Shown piece by piece: positions 35,047 through 43,620 of a DNA stretch of 64,000 bases. Both the position numbers and the translations under genes were made by a program. The DNA lies in the NCBI RefSeq assembly GCF_900094555.1, contig NZ_FMAC01000005.1, forward strand, positions 186,001-250,000, in the 5' to 3' direction. A model generated the notes under the pieces. That model did no database searches and was not told the DNA's origin. It worked only from the letters and a program-made list of their open reading frames with translations. Position 1 is the first letter of the stretch. Each line of letters opens with the position of its first letter. This stretch comes from Martinezella hainanensis (lineage in GTDB: Bacteria > Pseudomonadota > Alphaproteobacteria > Rhizobiales > Rhizobiaceae).

Positions 35047-36291
35047 ATGCTAAGAAACTGGAAAAAGGCATGGCTGGTAGCGTCGATCGTCATTTGTCCG
35101 ATGGTCGTTCACGCCGAAGACCTGGTCATCTACCAGAAATGGTCGTCGCCAGCCGAGGTCGCTGCTCTCAACGTCCTGAGAAAAGCGGCGGAGGCGAAGG
35201 GGATCAAGTGGATCGACATCACTATCCCGCATGACACCGGCTCCAACGTCAACCTCATGAACCTGGTAACGGGCGGCCAGCCACCGAACGTGTTTTCCGA
35301 AAACAATCCCGCTGTTTACCGCGATCTGACGAATATGGGGCTCGGTCGTCCGCTGACCGACGTCTTCAAGGCGGATGGGGCGCTGGACAAGTTTCCGCCT
35401 TCGGTCATCAAGTCGATCACCGTCGACGACCAGATCATGAAGATTCCCCTCGGCATTCATATCGACGGCATGCTCTATTACAATATCGAGGCGGCGAAGA
35501 AGGCAGGTGTCGATCCTTCGAAATGGACGTCGCTTGATGAAATGTACGCCGACTTCGACAAGATCAAGAAGGCCGGTATTGTGCCGCTGGCGCTCGGCGC
35601 CCAGCAATGGCAGGTCGGCTATCTCACCCATACTTTGGTCGCCAGCGTCGGCGGCCCCGATCTCTTTACCAGGATCTACGGACCGAAGCCGGATGAGGCC
35701 GCGCTCGATGCGCCGGAGCTTCGAACCGCGTTCGAGTGGCTGCGCAAGTTCCAGCAGGCTTCCGATCCGGGTTCGGTCAATCGCGATTGGAACATGACCA
35801 CCAACATGGTGATCGAGGGACAGGCACTCATGCAAATCCATGGCGACTGGATGAAGGGCGAGTGGCGTGCTGCCGGCAAGGAAGCCGGCAAGGATTTCGG
35901 CTGCCTGCAGATCCCCGGCTCAAAGGCGCTGTCTGTGACGGTCGATGCCTGGGGCATTCTCGGCAAGCAGTCGCCCGAAAAGGACGCCGCGGAAGTCGAG
36001 TTTGCCAAGCTCATCGTCGATCCGAAGATCAACGCCGCCTTCGCGGCGGCAAAGGGCTCGACGCCGGTGCGCACCGATGTCGACCCGTCTACGCTGGATG
36101 TCTGCTCGAAGAATGTCCTCGACATGCTGAAGGATCCCGCACACCAGGTGCAGAACCCTCACTCGATGGTCGATGCGGACTGGCAGTCGGCGATCTGGGA
36201 AGTGGCTTTCAACTACTGGAGCAATCCGAACATGACGGTGGACCAGGCGGTCACTGCGCTCAAGGAGCAGTACGAGGCCATTCTCAAATAG
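35047..36291 (+). CDS. ABC transporter substrate-binding protein, family 1 (sugar type)
   Basis: 414 aa with a Sec signal peptide cleaved after VHA near residue 24. Typical family-1 segments are LVIYQKWSSPAEVAALN, GSNVNLMNLVTGGQPPNVF, KIPLGIHIDGMLYYNIEAAKKAG and ALMQIHGDWMKGEW, similar to binders of glucose, mannose and related sugars. GTGGGAGG before the ATG is a good ribosome-binding site. Confidence 0.92.
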   Translation: MLRNWKKAWLVASIVICPMVVHAEDLVIYQKWSSPAEVAALNVLRKAAEAKGIKWIDITIPHDTGSNVNLMNLVTGGQPPNVFSENNPAVYRDLTNMGLGRPLTDVFKADGALDKFPPSVIKSITVDDQIMKIPLGIHIDGMLYYNIEAAKKAGVDPSKWTSLDEMYADFDKIKKAGIVPLALGAQQWQVGYLTHTLVASVGGPDLFTRIYGPKPDEAALDAPELRTAFEWLRKFQQASDPGSVNRDWNMTTNMVIEGQALMQIHGDWMKGEWRAAGKEAGKDFGCLQIPGSKALSVTVDAWGILGKQSPEKDAAEVEFAKLIVDPKINAAFAAAKGSTPVRTDVDPSTLDVCSKNVLDMLKDPAHQVQNPHSMVDADWQSAIWEVAFNYWSNPNMTVDQAVTALKEQYEAILK

Positions 36292-36371
36292 AGACCGGAA
36301 GCATGACGTTTGGCTTGGCGGCAAGCTTTCTTGCCACGGGCAGCGAAACTGGAACGGAAGGTGAGATAGAC

Positions 36372-36851
36372 ATGGATACAAGACTTCTCGATGAAGATGC
36401 CGTGATGCAGATCTGCTTCGTCACCGACGATGTGGTGAAGTCGGCGCAATGGTTCTCCGATCTGACGGGCAAACCCGTGCCCAAGGAGGGCAGGGCTGCG
36501 GAGCCTGACATGGCGCAGGCGATTTACGACGGCAAGCCTGCCGCCGTCGGCTGCCGCATCATGATGTTCAAGTTCGGAAATATCGATGTGGAATTCCTGC
36601 AGCCGGGACCGGAGAAAAGCGCCTGGCGCGACCTGCTGGAAGAGAAAGGGCCGGGCTGCCATCATATCGCGTTCCGCACCCGCAATCTGACGAAGCGCAA
36701 CGCATTTCTCGAGGACAAAGGCCATCGGCTCCTGCAGCGCGGTGAATTCGACGGCGGTCACGGCCGCTATGCCTATTATGACACCGTCAAGGACCTCGGC
36801 GTCATGGTCGAGCTGCTTGAGTTCGACAAGGACAAGGAGCCGCAAGGCTGA
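36372..36851 (+). CDS. VOC-family protein 2
   Basis: 159 aa from ATG 36372 (AAGGTGAG upstream). The glyoxalase-fold pattern QICFVTDDVVKSAQWFSDLTG, CHHIAFRTRN and GVMVELLEF is present. The first usual metal ligand position is Gln rather than His, while the later His and Glu remain, so the metal site differs from the protein at 30667. It lies between the importer and a TIM-barrel isomerase-like gene in one operon. Confidence 0.8.
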   Translation: MDTRLLDEDAVMQICFVTDDVVKSAQWFSDLTGKPVPKEGRAAEPDMAQAIYDGKPAAVGCRIMMFKFGNIDVEFLQPGPEKSAWRDLLEEKGPGCHHIAFRTRNLTKRNAFLEDKGHRLLQRGEFDGGHGRYAYYDTVKDLGVMVELLEFDKDKEPQG

Positions 36852-36917
36852 TGTCTGCCGGCCCTTCCCGACGATGGGCCGGTCATCTTCGATGTTCCCC
36901 CCGCCGAGAGCAGATCC

Positions 36918-37673
36918 ATGGCTTATCCGATTGCGTATCAACTTTATTCGTCCAGGAATTTCCCGCCGCTTCACGCGCAGTTTCCCCTGCTGAAATCCCT
37001 GGGTTATGACGCGATCGAGCCGTGGTTGCCGGCCTATGAAAGCGATCCCGGGCTGTTTCGGCGCCAGATCGACGATGCCGGCCTTGCCTGCTTCGGATTT
37101 CACATGCCGCTGAAGGGCCTGGTTGCCGAGCCGGATCGCTTCATCGAGATCGCGCAGACGCTCGGCGCGACCTACATGATCCCGCCCTTTGTGTCGAAGG
37201 AGGAGCGGGTGGATACCGCCAATTTTTGGAAGAGGATCGGCGAGCGGCTTGCACAGGGCGCCGAACGCGCGGCGCGGCATGGCCTGAAGGTCGCCTGGCA
37301 TAATCACGATTTCGAATATGTCCCGCTCGCAGACGGCTCAAGGCCGATCGATCACATTCTCGGTGTCGGTGACAAGGTGTTGTTCGAGATCGATTGCGGC
37401 TGGATCACGCGCGCCGGTGCCGATCCCGCCAAGGAATTGGAGCGCTACGCGGATCGCATTATCGCCATTCAGACCAAGGACACGGCGCCTCTTGGAACAA
37501 CGGTCGATGACGGCTGGGTCGCAACCGGCGACGGCATCATCGATTGGGCGGCGCTGGTTCCGCACTTCCGTAAGACCCGGGCGGATCACATCGTCACGGA
37601 GCACGACAATCCCTCCGATTGGCGGCGCTTTGCCAGGCGATCGATCGACCACATCCGCTCACTCGGCTTGTAG
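36918..37673 (+). CDS. sugar phosphate isomerase/epimerase-like TIM barrel 2
   Basis: 251 aa. The xylose-isomerase-like barrel pattern includes AYQLYSSRNFPP, LKVAWHNHDFEY with His/Glu ligands, EIDCGWI, IQTKDTAP and GDGIIDWAALV, ending HDNPSDWRRFARRS. It is clearly the same family as the protein at 22454 (shared HNH, KD and GxGIxDW motifs). The enolase-superfamily gene follows 10 bp later. It probably acts on a keto-sugar or sugar acid. Confidence 0.85.
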   Translation: MAYPIAYQLYSSRNFPPLHAQFPLLKSLGYDAIEPWLPAYESDPGLFRRQIDDAGLACFGFHMPLKGLVAEPDRFIEIAQTLGATYMIPPFVSKEERVDTANFWKRIGERLAQGAERAARHGLKVAWHNHDFEYVPLADGSRPIDHILGVGDKVLFEIDCGWITRAGADPAKELERYADRIIAIQTKDTAPLGTTVDDGWVATGDGIIDWAALVPHFRKTRADHIVTEHDNPSDWRRFARRSIDHIRSLGL

Positions 37674-37683
37674 GGGCGGCAAG

Positions 37684-38880
37684 GTGAAGATCGTCGACGT
37701 CAAGTGTGCCGTTATCGGCTCGAGCCCCGTTATCCGCATCGTCACCGATGCCGGCATCGACGGTTATGCCCAGGCGGAAACCTGGAAGCCGTTCCTCAAA
37801 CCCTACATTCTCGCGTTCCGGGATGCGCTCATTGGTCTCGATCCCACTGATGTCGAGCGGGTGATGCTGCGCATCCGGCAGCGAGGCGGCTTCAAGCCCT
37901 GGGGAGCGGTCGTCAGCATCATCGAGATGGCACTCTGGGACATTGCCGGCAAGGCGGCGGGCGTGCCGGTCTACAAGCTTCTGGGTGGTAAGGTGCGCGA
38001 TCGGGTTCGCGTCTATAATGGTGCGGTCCGCGAGCCGATGACTGGCTTTGCGCCCGAAGATTATGCCTGGAGCTGCCGTGCAATGAGGGCGGCAGGCGAG
38101 GGCTTCACCATCGTCAAGCAGCCGATCGGCTTTCACAGCCGCATGCGTGTCGAGGTGCCGGATTTCTTCTATGGCGATCCGGAAGCCGGCGGGATGCACG
38201 GCGCCCATGACCGCGGCCTGCTCACCGAGCGCGGGCTAAAGCACATGGTCGCCTGCGTCGCTGCTATGAAGGAGGAGCTGGGTGACGAGATCGGTCTGGC
38301 GCTCGATTGCGGTCCCGGCTGGACGGTGCCCGATGCGATCCGGTTCGCAAGAGCGGTCGAGCCGTTCAATCTCGTCTGGCTCGAAGACATGCTGACTGGC
38401 GATTATTCGCCCTTCGTCAATGCGGACGTCTATCGCGATCTGACCTTGTCGACCTCAACCCCGATCCACACCGGCGAGCAGATCTATCTCAGGCAGAATT
38501 TCAAGCCGCTGATCGAAAGCAAGGCGGTCAATATTATCGGGCCTGACCCTTGCGACGTCGGCGGTATCGCCGAACTCAAATGGATCGCCGAGTATGCCGA
38601 TCTGCACGGTATTCTGATGGCCCCGCATGGGACGGCCAACGGTTTGCTGGGACTTGCCGCCCTGGTCCAGGTCTGCGCGGCACTTCCGCACAATTACGTC
38701 GCCTTTGAATATACCGTCGGCGATCCGCCCTGGTGGTACGATATCGTGGATGGATTGCCGAAGCCCTTGGTCGTAGACGGTCACATAATGGTTTGGGATG
38801 CTCCTGGCCTCGGGGTGACACTGAATGCGGAAAAGGCGAGGCCCTATCTGACAGAAGAAGATCATGTGTTTTTTGATTGA
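37684..38880 (+). CDS. mandelate racemase/enolase-superfamily enzyme (acid sugar dehydratase-like)
   Basis: 398 aa from GTG 37684 with GGGGCGGCAAG upstream. The capping domain and barrel motifs are visible: WDIAGKAAGVPVYKLLGGKVRDRVR, LALDCGPGWT (metal Asp), LVWLEDML (metal Glu), IHTGEQ and MAPHGTANG with a catalytic His. These features favour the mandelate-racemase subgroup, which takes a proton from next to a carboxylate, often dehydrating an acid sugar. It is the last gene of the second sugar operon and suggests that the imported sugar is oxidised to an acid. Confidence 0.88.
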   Translation: MKIVDVKCAVIGSSPVIRIVTDAGIDGYAQAETWKPFLKPYILAFRDALIGLDPTDVERVMLRIRQRGGFKPWGAVVSIIEMALWDIAGKAAGVPVYKLLGGKVRDRVRVYNGAVREPMTGFAPEDYAWSCRAMRAAGEGFTIVKQPIGFHSRMRVEVPDFFYGDPEAGGMHGAHDRGLLTERGLKHMVACVAAMKEELGDEIGLALDCGPGWTVPDAIRFARAVEPFNLVWLEDMLTGDYSPFVNADVYRDLTLSTSTPIHTGEQIYLRQNFKPLIESKAVNIIGPDPCDVGGIAELKWIAEYADLHGILMAPHGTANGLLGLAALVQVCAALPHNYVAFEYTVGDPPWWYDIVDGLPKPLVVDGHIMVWDAPGLGVTLNAEKARPYLTEEDHVFFD

Positions 38881-39261
38881 ACTTCTTTGGAGCGGCGGCA
38901 GATCGATATCGATCGCAAGGCGCGTCTCGGCCGCGTGACTGAATGCAAGATGGGCGGCTGTCCGATCGATGGTAGCGGGAGAAGCGGGCTTTCTCGACAA
39001 CCGATCTGCGAGAGCAATGAATAGCCTCCTTGCGGCGGTGTGTCTTGCAATGCCCTGTTCCAGCTCCGGTAGGACAATGCATCCCATTCGAGCCGCCATT
39101 TGGCGCCTGTGACATTTGTTGCGGCGCGCCCGCACGCCAGGAATGTAGAAAGAGATTTTCCAATTCCGGCGCCTTCAGAGATCACTGTTTCTTTTAATCT
39201 ACTATTTTTATGGACAATATTCGCATTATCGAAAACGCATGCGATCTCCGGAAGGGAAGAG
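38881..39261. other. 381-bp intergenic region
   Basis: The region between the enolase-like gene and the FMN reductase gene carries no convincing gene: its open frames lack ribosome-binding sites and recognisable features. The clear element is the regulatory motif at 39193-39222. No terminator hairpin stands out. Confidence 0.55.
39193..39222 (+). promoter_or_regulatory. shared regulatory element, copy 2
   Basis: 25 of 30 positions match 6381-6410, including the AT-rich core CTATTTTTAT and the GGACAAT end; the inverted repeat is imperfect here (ATCTA/TGGAC). It ends 39 bp before the FMN reductase start, a normal promoter distance. Confidence 0.6.
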
Positions 39262-39822
39262 ATGAGTGCGCCCAAACTCGTCGGCATTGCCGGCAGCTTC
39301 AACAGGCCGTCGAAGACCTACGCGCTGGTCCAGACCGTCGCGGATCTGGCAAGCGATCGATATGGCTTCGCAAGCAAGGTTTATGATCTGCATGATGTTG
39401 GTCCGTCCCTCGGCGCTACCCAGTGGCGCAAAGATCTCGATGACCAGGCGAAAGGCGTGATCGACGATATCGTCTCTGCGGATGCGCTGATTATCGGTTC
39501 GCCAACCTTCAAGGGATCCTATCCCGGGCTGTTCAAGCATCTGATCGATCTCATCGATCCGCACGAACTGCGTGCCAAGCCGATCATCATCACCGCGACC
39601 GGCGGCGGAGACAGGCATGCGCTGATGGTGGAACATCAGTTGCGGCCGCTCTTCGGTTTCTTCATGGCTCATACCCTGCCAACCGCAGTCTATGCATCGG
39701 ATCGTGATTTTACCGATTACAAGGTCGCTTCGGAACCGCTCGCCAACCGGATCAATGAAGTCGTCGGCGAGCTCTCAGCTTTCTTCCCGCATTCGGTAAG
39801 GGTGCTCGCCGCGGCCGAATGA
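39262..39822 (+). CDS. NAD(P)H-dependent FMN reductase, SsuE/MsuE-like
   Basis: 186 aa from ATG 39262 (GGAAGGGAAG upstream). The flavodoxin-like fold shows GIAGSFNRPSKTY at the FMN phosphate loop and GSPTFKGSYPGLFKHLIDL, as in SsuE and MsuE, which supply reduced FMN to two-component sulfonate monooxygenases. No monooxygenase gene is adjacent, so its partner must be elsewhere. The motif shared with the family-5 importer suggests both respond to the same signal, perhaps sulfur limitation. Confidence 0.85.
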   Translation: MSAPKLVGIAGSFNRPSKTYALVQTVADLASDRYGFASKVYDLHDVGPSLGATQWRKDLDDQAKGVIDDIVSADALIIGSPTFKGSYPGLFKHLIDLIDPHELRAKPIIITATGGGDRHALMVEHQLRPLFGFFMAHTLPTAVYASDRDFTDYKVASEPLANRINEVVGELSAFFPHSVRVLAAAE

Positions 39823-39882
39823 TAGGCTGATGGACAAATTGCATCCCGCCGCCTCGGATTTATCAACCAAATGGAGGGTTAC

Positions 39883-40053
39883 ATGAAATGGAATGTCATT
39901 AGCCGCCTGAAGACGATTTTCGCCGGGCGTGCGTTGCGAGATGCGAACGGACCCATCCAGCCCGTTGATCGGCCCGGGTCCGCCGAGCGAGAGCTTTCAG
40001 CGCGCGACTACGAGATCTACTATTGGTGCACGTCCCCCGCGCCCTGGTATTGA
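39883..40053 (+). CDS. small hypothetical protein, 56 aa
   Basis: ATG 39883 has GGAGGG at 39873-39878, supporting it over ATG 39871. The N-terminus is basic (MKWNVISRLK) and the C-terminus aromatic, ending YEIYYWCTSPAPWY. No family was recognised and no membrane span is evident. The hydrolase gene begins 65 bp downstream. Translation is supported only by the ribosome-binding site and the absence of another gene here. Confidence 0.45.
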   Translation: MKWNVISRLKTIFAGRALRDANGPIQPVDRPGSAERELSARDYEIYYWCTSPAPWY

Positions 40054-40118
40054 GGGGATGCGCTTTTGGTTTCCTGTCGCAAGCTTTGCATTCGGTCGCT
40101 TTTTCTCGTGAGGCTTAC

Positions 40119-40703
40119 ATGACCAGAGTACTGATTGTGCCTGGCCTTTTCGGCTCGGGCGAGGGACATTGGCAGCGCTATTGGCTGCAGGATCATCACG
40201 ACGTTCGGCTCGTCGAGCAGGACGACTGGGACTTTCCCAATCTCAGTAGCTGGATGGAAAAATTGGAAGCCGCACTGGAAGAGGCCGGTGAGGCCTATAT
40301 CGTCGCCCACAGTCTGGGCTGCGTGCTGACGGCGAGGTTGGCTGGCCGCGAGGCTGCGCGAAAGGTCAAAGGTGCGCTGCTTGTTGCGCCCTGCGATATT
40401 CCGGTGACGGAAGCCCTGCATTCCGGGCATCTGTCTTTCGGCACCATGCCGACGGAAGCCTTACCTTTCCCCAGCATGACGGTCGGGAGTTTGAACGACA
40501 TTTATATGAGCCTCGACAGGCTCGGCATGTTCGGACGGCTCTGGAATTCGGATGTTCGCAATATCGGTCTTGCCGGACATATCAACGTAGCGAGCGGTTT
40601 CGGGCGCTGGGCAAGCGGCTACGGTTTTCTCGAAATGCTGAAGACACGCGGCAGGCATCGTAGGCCGCAAGGGTTTTCAGCGGCAATTGCGGCGCCTATT
40701 TAA
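40119..40703 (+). CDS. RBBP9/YdeN-family serine hydrolase
   Basis: 194 aa. The alpha/beta-hydrolase pattern of this small family is present: RVLIVPGLFGSGEGHWQ, the nucleophile elbow AHSLG, and the C-terminal GHINVASGFGRWASG with the catalytic His. The physiological substrate of the family is not established. It appears to be a single gene or to follow the 56-aa ORF. Confidence 0.85.
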   Translation: MTRVLIVPGLFGSGEGHWQRYWLQDHHDVRLVEQDDWDFPNLSSWMEKLEAALEEAGEAYIVAHSLGCVLTARLAGREAARKVKGALLVAPCDIPVTEALHSGHLSFGTMPTEALPFPSMTVGSLNDIYMSLDRLGMFGRLWNSDVRNIGLAGHINVASGFGRWASGYGFLEMLKTRGRHRRPQGFSAAIAAPI

Positions 40704-40813
40704 AAGAAGGCTTTTCATATCGGACATTCGACGCCATTCTGCGGCGGATTTTTTCTCGTCCCTTGGGCGCCATTTCAAGCGTGCGTCGGGGCAGATTGTT
40801 TGGAGGTAAGACA

Positions 40814-41473
40814 ATGAGTTTGCGCATCAACGATATCGCCCCGGATTTCACGGCAGAGACGACGCAGGGCGAGGTTCAGTTCCACGATTGGATCGGTGAC
40901 GGCTGGGCCGTTCTTTTCTCGCATCCGAAGAATTTCACGCCCGTCTGCACGACCGAGCTTGGCGCGATGGCTGGCCTCGAAGGTGAGTTCCGCAAGCGTG
41001 GTGTCAAGATCATCGGCATCTCCGTCGATCCGGTCGAAAGTCACGGCCGCTGGAAGAACGATATCAAGACCGCAACCGGCTTCGATGTCGATTATCCGCT
41101 GATCGGCGACAAGGACCTGAAGGTCGCCAAGCTTTATGACATGCTGCCGGCCGGCGCCGGTGACAGCTCCGAGGGTCGCACGCCCGCCGACAATGCCACG
41201 GTTCGCTCGGTCTTCGTCATCGGCCCGGACAAGAAGATCAAGCTGATCCTCACCTATCCGATGACGACGGGCCGCAACTTCGGCGAAATCCTGCGTGCGA
41301 TTGACTCGATCCAACTGACATCGAAGCATCAGGTGGCAACGCCGGCCAACTGGCAGCAGGGCGAAGATGTCATCATCACCGCCGCCGTTTCCAACGAAGA
41401 CGCCATCACCCGCTTCGGCTCGTTCGATACGGTATTGCCCTATCTGCGCAAGACCCGGCAGCCATCAGCCTGA
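40814..41473 (+). CDS. 1-Cys peroxiredoxin (Prx6/LsfA type)
   Basis: 219 aa. The catalytic motif is FTPVCTTE with Cys45, the only cysteine in the protein, so no resolving Cys exists. The long C-terminal arm and DYPLIGDKDLKVAKLYDMLP match the Prx6 group. It would reduce hydrogen peroxide and organic peroxides. GGAGG lies upstream of the ATG. A strong terminator follows the stop. Confidence 0.93.
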   Translation: MSLRINDIAPDFTAETTQGEVQFHDWIGDGWAVLFSHPKNFTPVCTTELGAMAGLEGEFRKRGVKIIGISVDPVESHGRWKNDIKTATGFDVDYPLIGDKDLKVAKLYDMLPAGAGDSSEGRTPADNATVRSVFVIGPDKKIKLILTYPMTTGRNFGEILRAIDSIQLTSKHQVATPANWQQGEDVIITAAVSNEDAITRFGSFDTVLPYLRKTRQPSA

Positions 41474-41503
41474 TCGGCGTCACGATTAAAATTTCCAACG
41501 GAT

Positions 41504-41535
41504 GCGATGCGGCCTAGACGGCCGCATCGCTTTTT
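41504..41535 (+). terminator. intrinsic terminator after the peroxiredoxin gene
   Basis: GCGATGCGGCC (41504-41514) pairs perfectly with GGCCGCATCGC (41520-41530) around TAGAC, followed by five T. It lies between the convergent peroxiredoxin and LysR genes and touches the LysR stop codon. Confidence 0.85.
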
Positions 41536-42437
41536 CACAAGCTGACACTCTCGCGCAGAAAATCCAGTAAGGCGCGCACGCGGGCAGGCAGGGGGCCGCC
41601 CTGGCCGATATAGACGGCGTGAAACTCCTCGGTATCGCCAGGATTGAGGTCTTCCAGCACCGGCTGCAGCCGGCCGGCCGCGATATCCGATCTGACGGTG
41701 AAGGCGGCAAGGCGGGCAATGCCTGCGCCTTCGATCGCAAGATGACGCATGGCTTCGCCGTCGCCCACCTGCAGACTACGTGCAGCGGGGATCGTCGCAA
41801 CCTCGCCATCAACGAGCAACGGCCAGCCTTCGATCGCCCTGGAATAGCTAAAGCCGATGCGGCAATGTTTTGTCAGCTCGGCCGCGGAGCGCGGCGTCCC
41901 ATGTCTGCGTAGATAATCTGGCGATGCGACGATGATATTTCGCGCCACCCCGAGCTTGCGGGCCGTGAGGCTGGAACTTTTCAGTGGCCCGGCTCGGATC
42001 GCGACATCGGCGCGCTCTTCCATCAAGTCGACGACGCGATCGGTGTGGAAGATCTCCAGCGAAACATTGGAATGCAGCGCCATGAAGCCGGGAACAAGCG
42101 GAGCGAGCGCATGGTTGCCGAAGGAGCCGCTGGTATTGATGCGAATATGCCCGGCAACCTGCTCTCCCGCAGAAGCATGGCGCTCGGCTTCGGCGATATC
42201 GGCAAGGATGGCAACGCTGCGCTCGAAGAAGGAGCAGCCTTCGGGCGTGAGCTGCAGCCGCCTTGTCGAGCGATGGATGAGGCGCGTGCCGAGGCGCTTT
42301 TCCAGCCTGGTGACGAGCTTGCTGACGGCAGACGGCGTCATACGGCAGGCGATGGCGGCGGCGGTGAAGCCGCCGAGCTCTACGGCGCGCACGAAGACTT
42401 CCATTTCACCGGAACGATTGATCTCTTGACGGCTCAT
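41535..42437 (-). CDS. LysR-family transcriptional regulator
   Basis: 300 aa. The N-terminal winged helix is clear (FTAAAIACRMTPSAVSKLVTRLEKRLGTRLIHRSTRRLQLT), followed by the effector domain with SGSFGNHALAPLVPGF. It is divergent from the aldo/keto reductase at 42531 with a 93-bp gap, the usual arrangement for a LysR activator and its target. Confidence 0.92.
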   Translation of the reverse strand: MSRQEINRSGEMEVFVRAVELGGFTAAAIACRMTPSAVSKLVTRLEKRLGTRLIHRSTRRLQLTPEGCSFFERSVAILADIAEAERHASAGEQVAGHIRINTSGSFGNHALAPLVPGFMALHSNVSLEIFHTDRVVDLMEERADVAIRAGPLKSSSLTARKLGVARNIIVASPDYLRRHGTPRSAAELTKHCRIGFSYSRAIEGWPLLVDGEVATIPAARSLQVGDGEAMRHLAIEGAGIARLAAFTVRSDIAAGRLQPVLEDLNPGDTEEFHAVYIGQGGPLPARVRALLDFLRESVSL

Positions 42438-42530
42438 GATGAATTCAAATCATAAATCAGTTTCTTTCTGGCAATCTATATCATCTTGATGGAAGGATCT
42501 ATCTCTTGAGAAAACATCAGGAGACAGATG

Positions 42531-43565
42531 ATGGACTACAGAAATCTTGGCGCTTCCGGCCTGCGTGTTCCCGTTCTCAGTTTCGGCGCCGGCACCTTTG
42601 CCGGCAGTGGCCCTCTATTCAGCGCGTGGGGCTCGACGGATGCGGCCGAAGCGGGGCGTCTGGTCGATATCTGCCTGGAAGCGGGCGTCAATCTTTTCGA
42701 CACTGCCGATGTCTATTCGGCCGGTGCGTCGGAGGAGGTGCTCGGCGAGGCGATCCGGGGCCGGCGCGATGCCGTTCTGATCTCGACAAAGACCGCCCTT
42801 CCGATGGGCGAAGGACCCGCCGATTGGGGGAGCTCGCGCTCACGGTTGATCAAGTCGGTCGATGCGGCCTTGCGTCGCCTCGGCACCGATTACATCGATC
42901 TGTTACAGTTGCATGCCTTCGACGCCTCGACCCCGATCGAGGAAACGCTCTCCACGCTGGATAGCCTCGTGCGAGCGGGAAAGATCCGGTATGTCGGCGC
43001 CTCTAACTTCTCCGGTTGGGAGTTGATGAAATCGCTTGCCGTGTCCCAGAAGCATTCCTATGTGCGCCATGTCGCCCATCAGGTTTATTATTCGCTTGCA
43101 GGCCGTGACTATGAATGGGAGCTGATGCCCCTTGGCAGCGATCAGAATGTCGGTGCGCTGGTCTGGAGCCCGCTGGCCTGGGGCAGGCTGACAGGAAAGA
43201 TCCGCCGCGGCCAGCCTTTGCCGGAGACAAGCCGGCTGCACGAAACCGCATCCTTCGGCCCGCCCGTCGATGACGAGAAGCTGTTCGATATTGTCGATGT
43301 CCTGGACGAGATCGCCGGTGAAACCGGAAAAAGCGTGCCACAGATCGCCATCAACTGGTTGCTAAGCCGGCCGACGGTTTCAAGCGTCATCATCGGTGCG
43401 CGCAATGAAGAGCAGTTGCGCCAAAATCTCGGTGCGGTCGGTTGGACGCTTTCCAGGGAGCAGATCGAAAGGCTGGACAAGGTGAGCGCGGTGACGGCCC
43501 CCTATCCCTATTTCCCCTATCGGCGACAGGAGGGTTTTGCGAGGCTTAATCCGCCGCTGATTTGA
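42531..43565 (+). CDS. aldo/keto reductase
   Basis: 344 aa from ATG 42531; AGGAG at 42519-42523 favours this over ATG 42528. The AKR motifs are MDYRNLGASGLRVPVLSFG, DTADVYSAGASEE with the catalytic Asp/Tyr, STKTALPM with Lys and LLQLHAFD with His. It resembles the AKR proteins with broad aldehyde substrate range. Likely regulated by the divergent LysR gene product. Confidence 0.9.
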   Translation: MDYRNLGASGLRVPVLSFGAGTFAGSGPLFSAWGSTDAAEAGRLVDICLEAGVNLFDTADVYSAGASEEVLGEAIRGRRDAVLISTKTALPMGEGPADWGSSRSRLIKSVDAALRRLGTDYIDLLQLHAFDASTPIEETLSTLDSLVRAGKIRYVGASNFSGWELMKSLAVSQKHSYVRHVAHQVYYSLAGRDYEWELMPLGSDQNVGALVWSPLAWGRLTGKIRRGQPLPETSRLHETASFGPPVDDEKLFDIVDVLDEIAGETGKSVPQIAINWLLSRPTVSSVIIGARNEEQLRQNLGAVGWTLSREQIERLDKVSAVTAPYPYFPYRRQEGFARLNPPLI

Positions 43566-43582
43566 CGAATGGATGATATGGC

Positions 43583-43611
43583 GGCGGCGGAGCAATTTTG
43601 GCTCCGCCGCC
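43583..43611. terminator. bidirectional hairpin between convergent aldo/keto reductase genes
   Basis: GGCGGCGGAGC (43583-43593) pairs perfectly over 11 bp with GCTCCGCCGCC (43601-43611). The loop contains TTTT. It sits 18 bp after one stop and 10 bp from the other, so it probably ends both transcripts. Confidence 0.7.
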
Positions 43612-43620
43612 GAATGCTTC

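Noticed and set aside
36213..37307. 364-aa minus-strand ORF
   Set aside because: It overlaps parts of three well-supported plus-strand genes and has no family signature.
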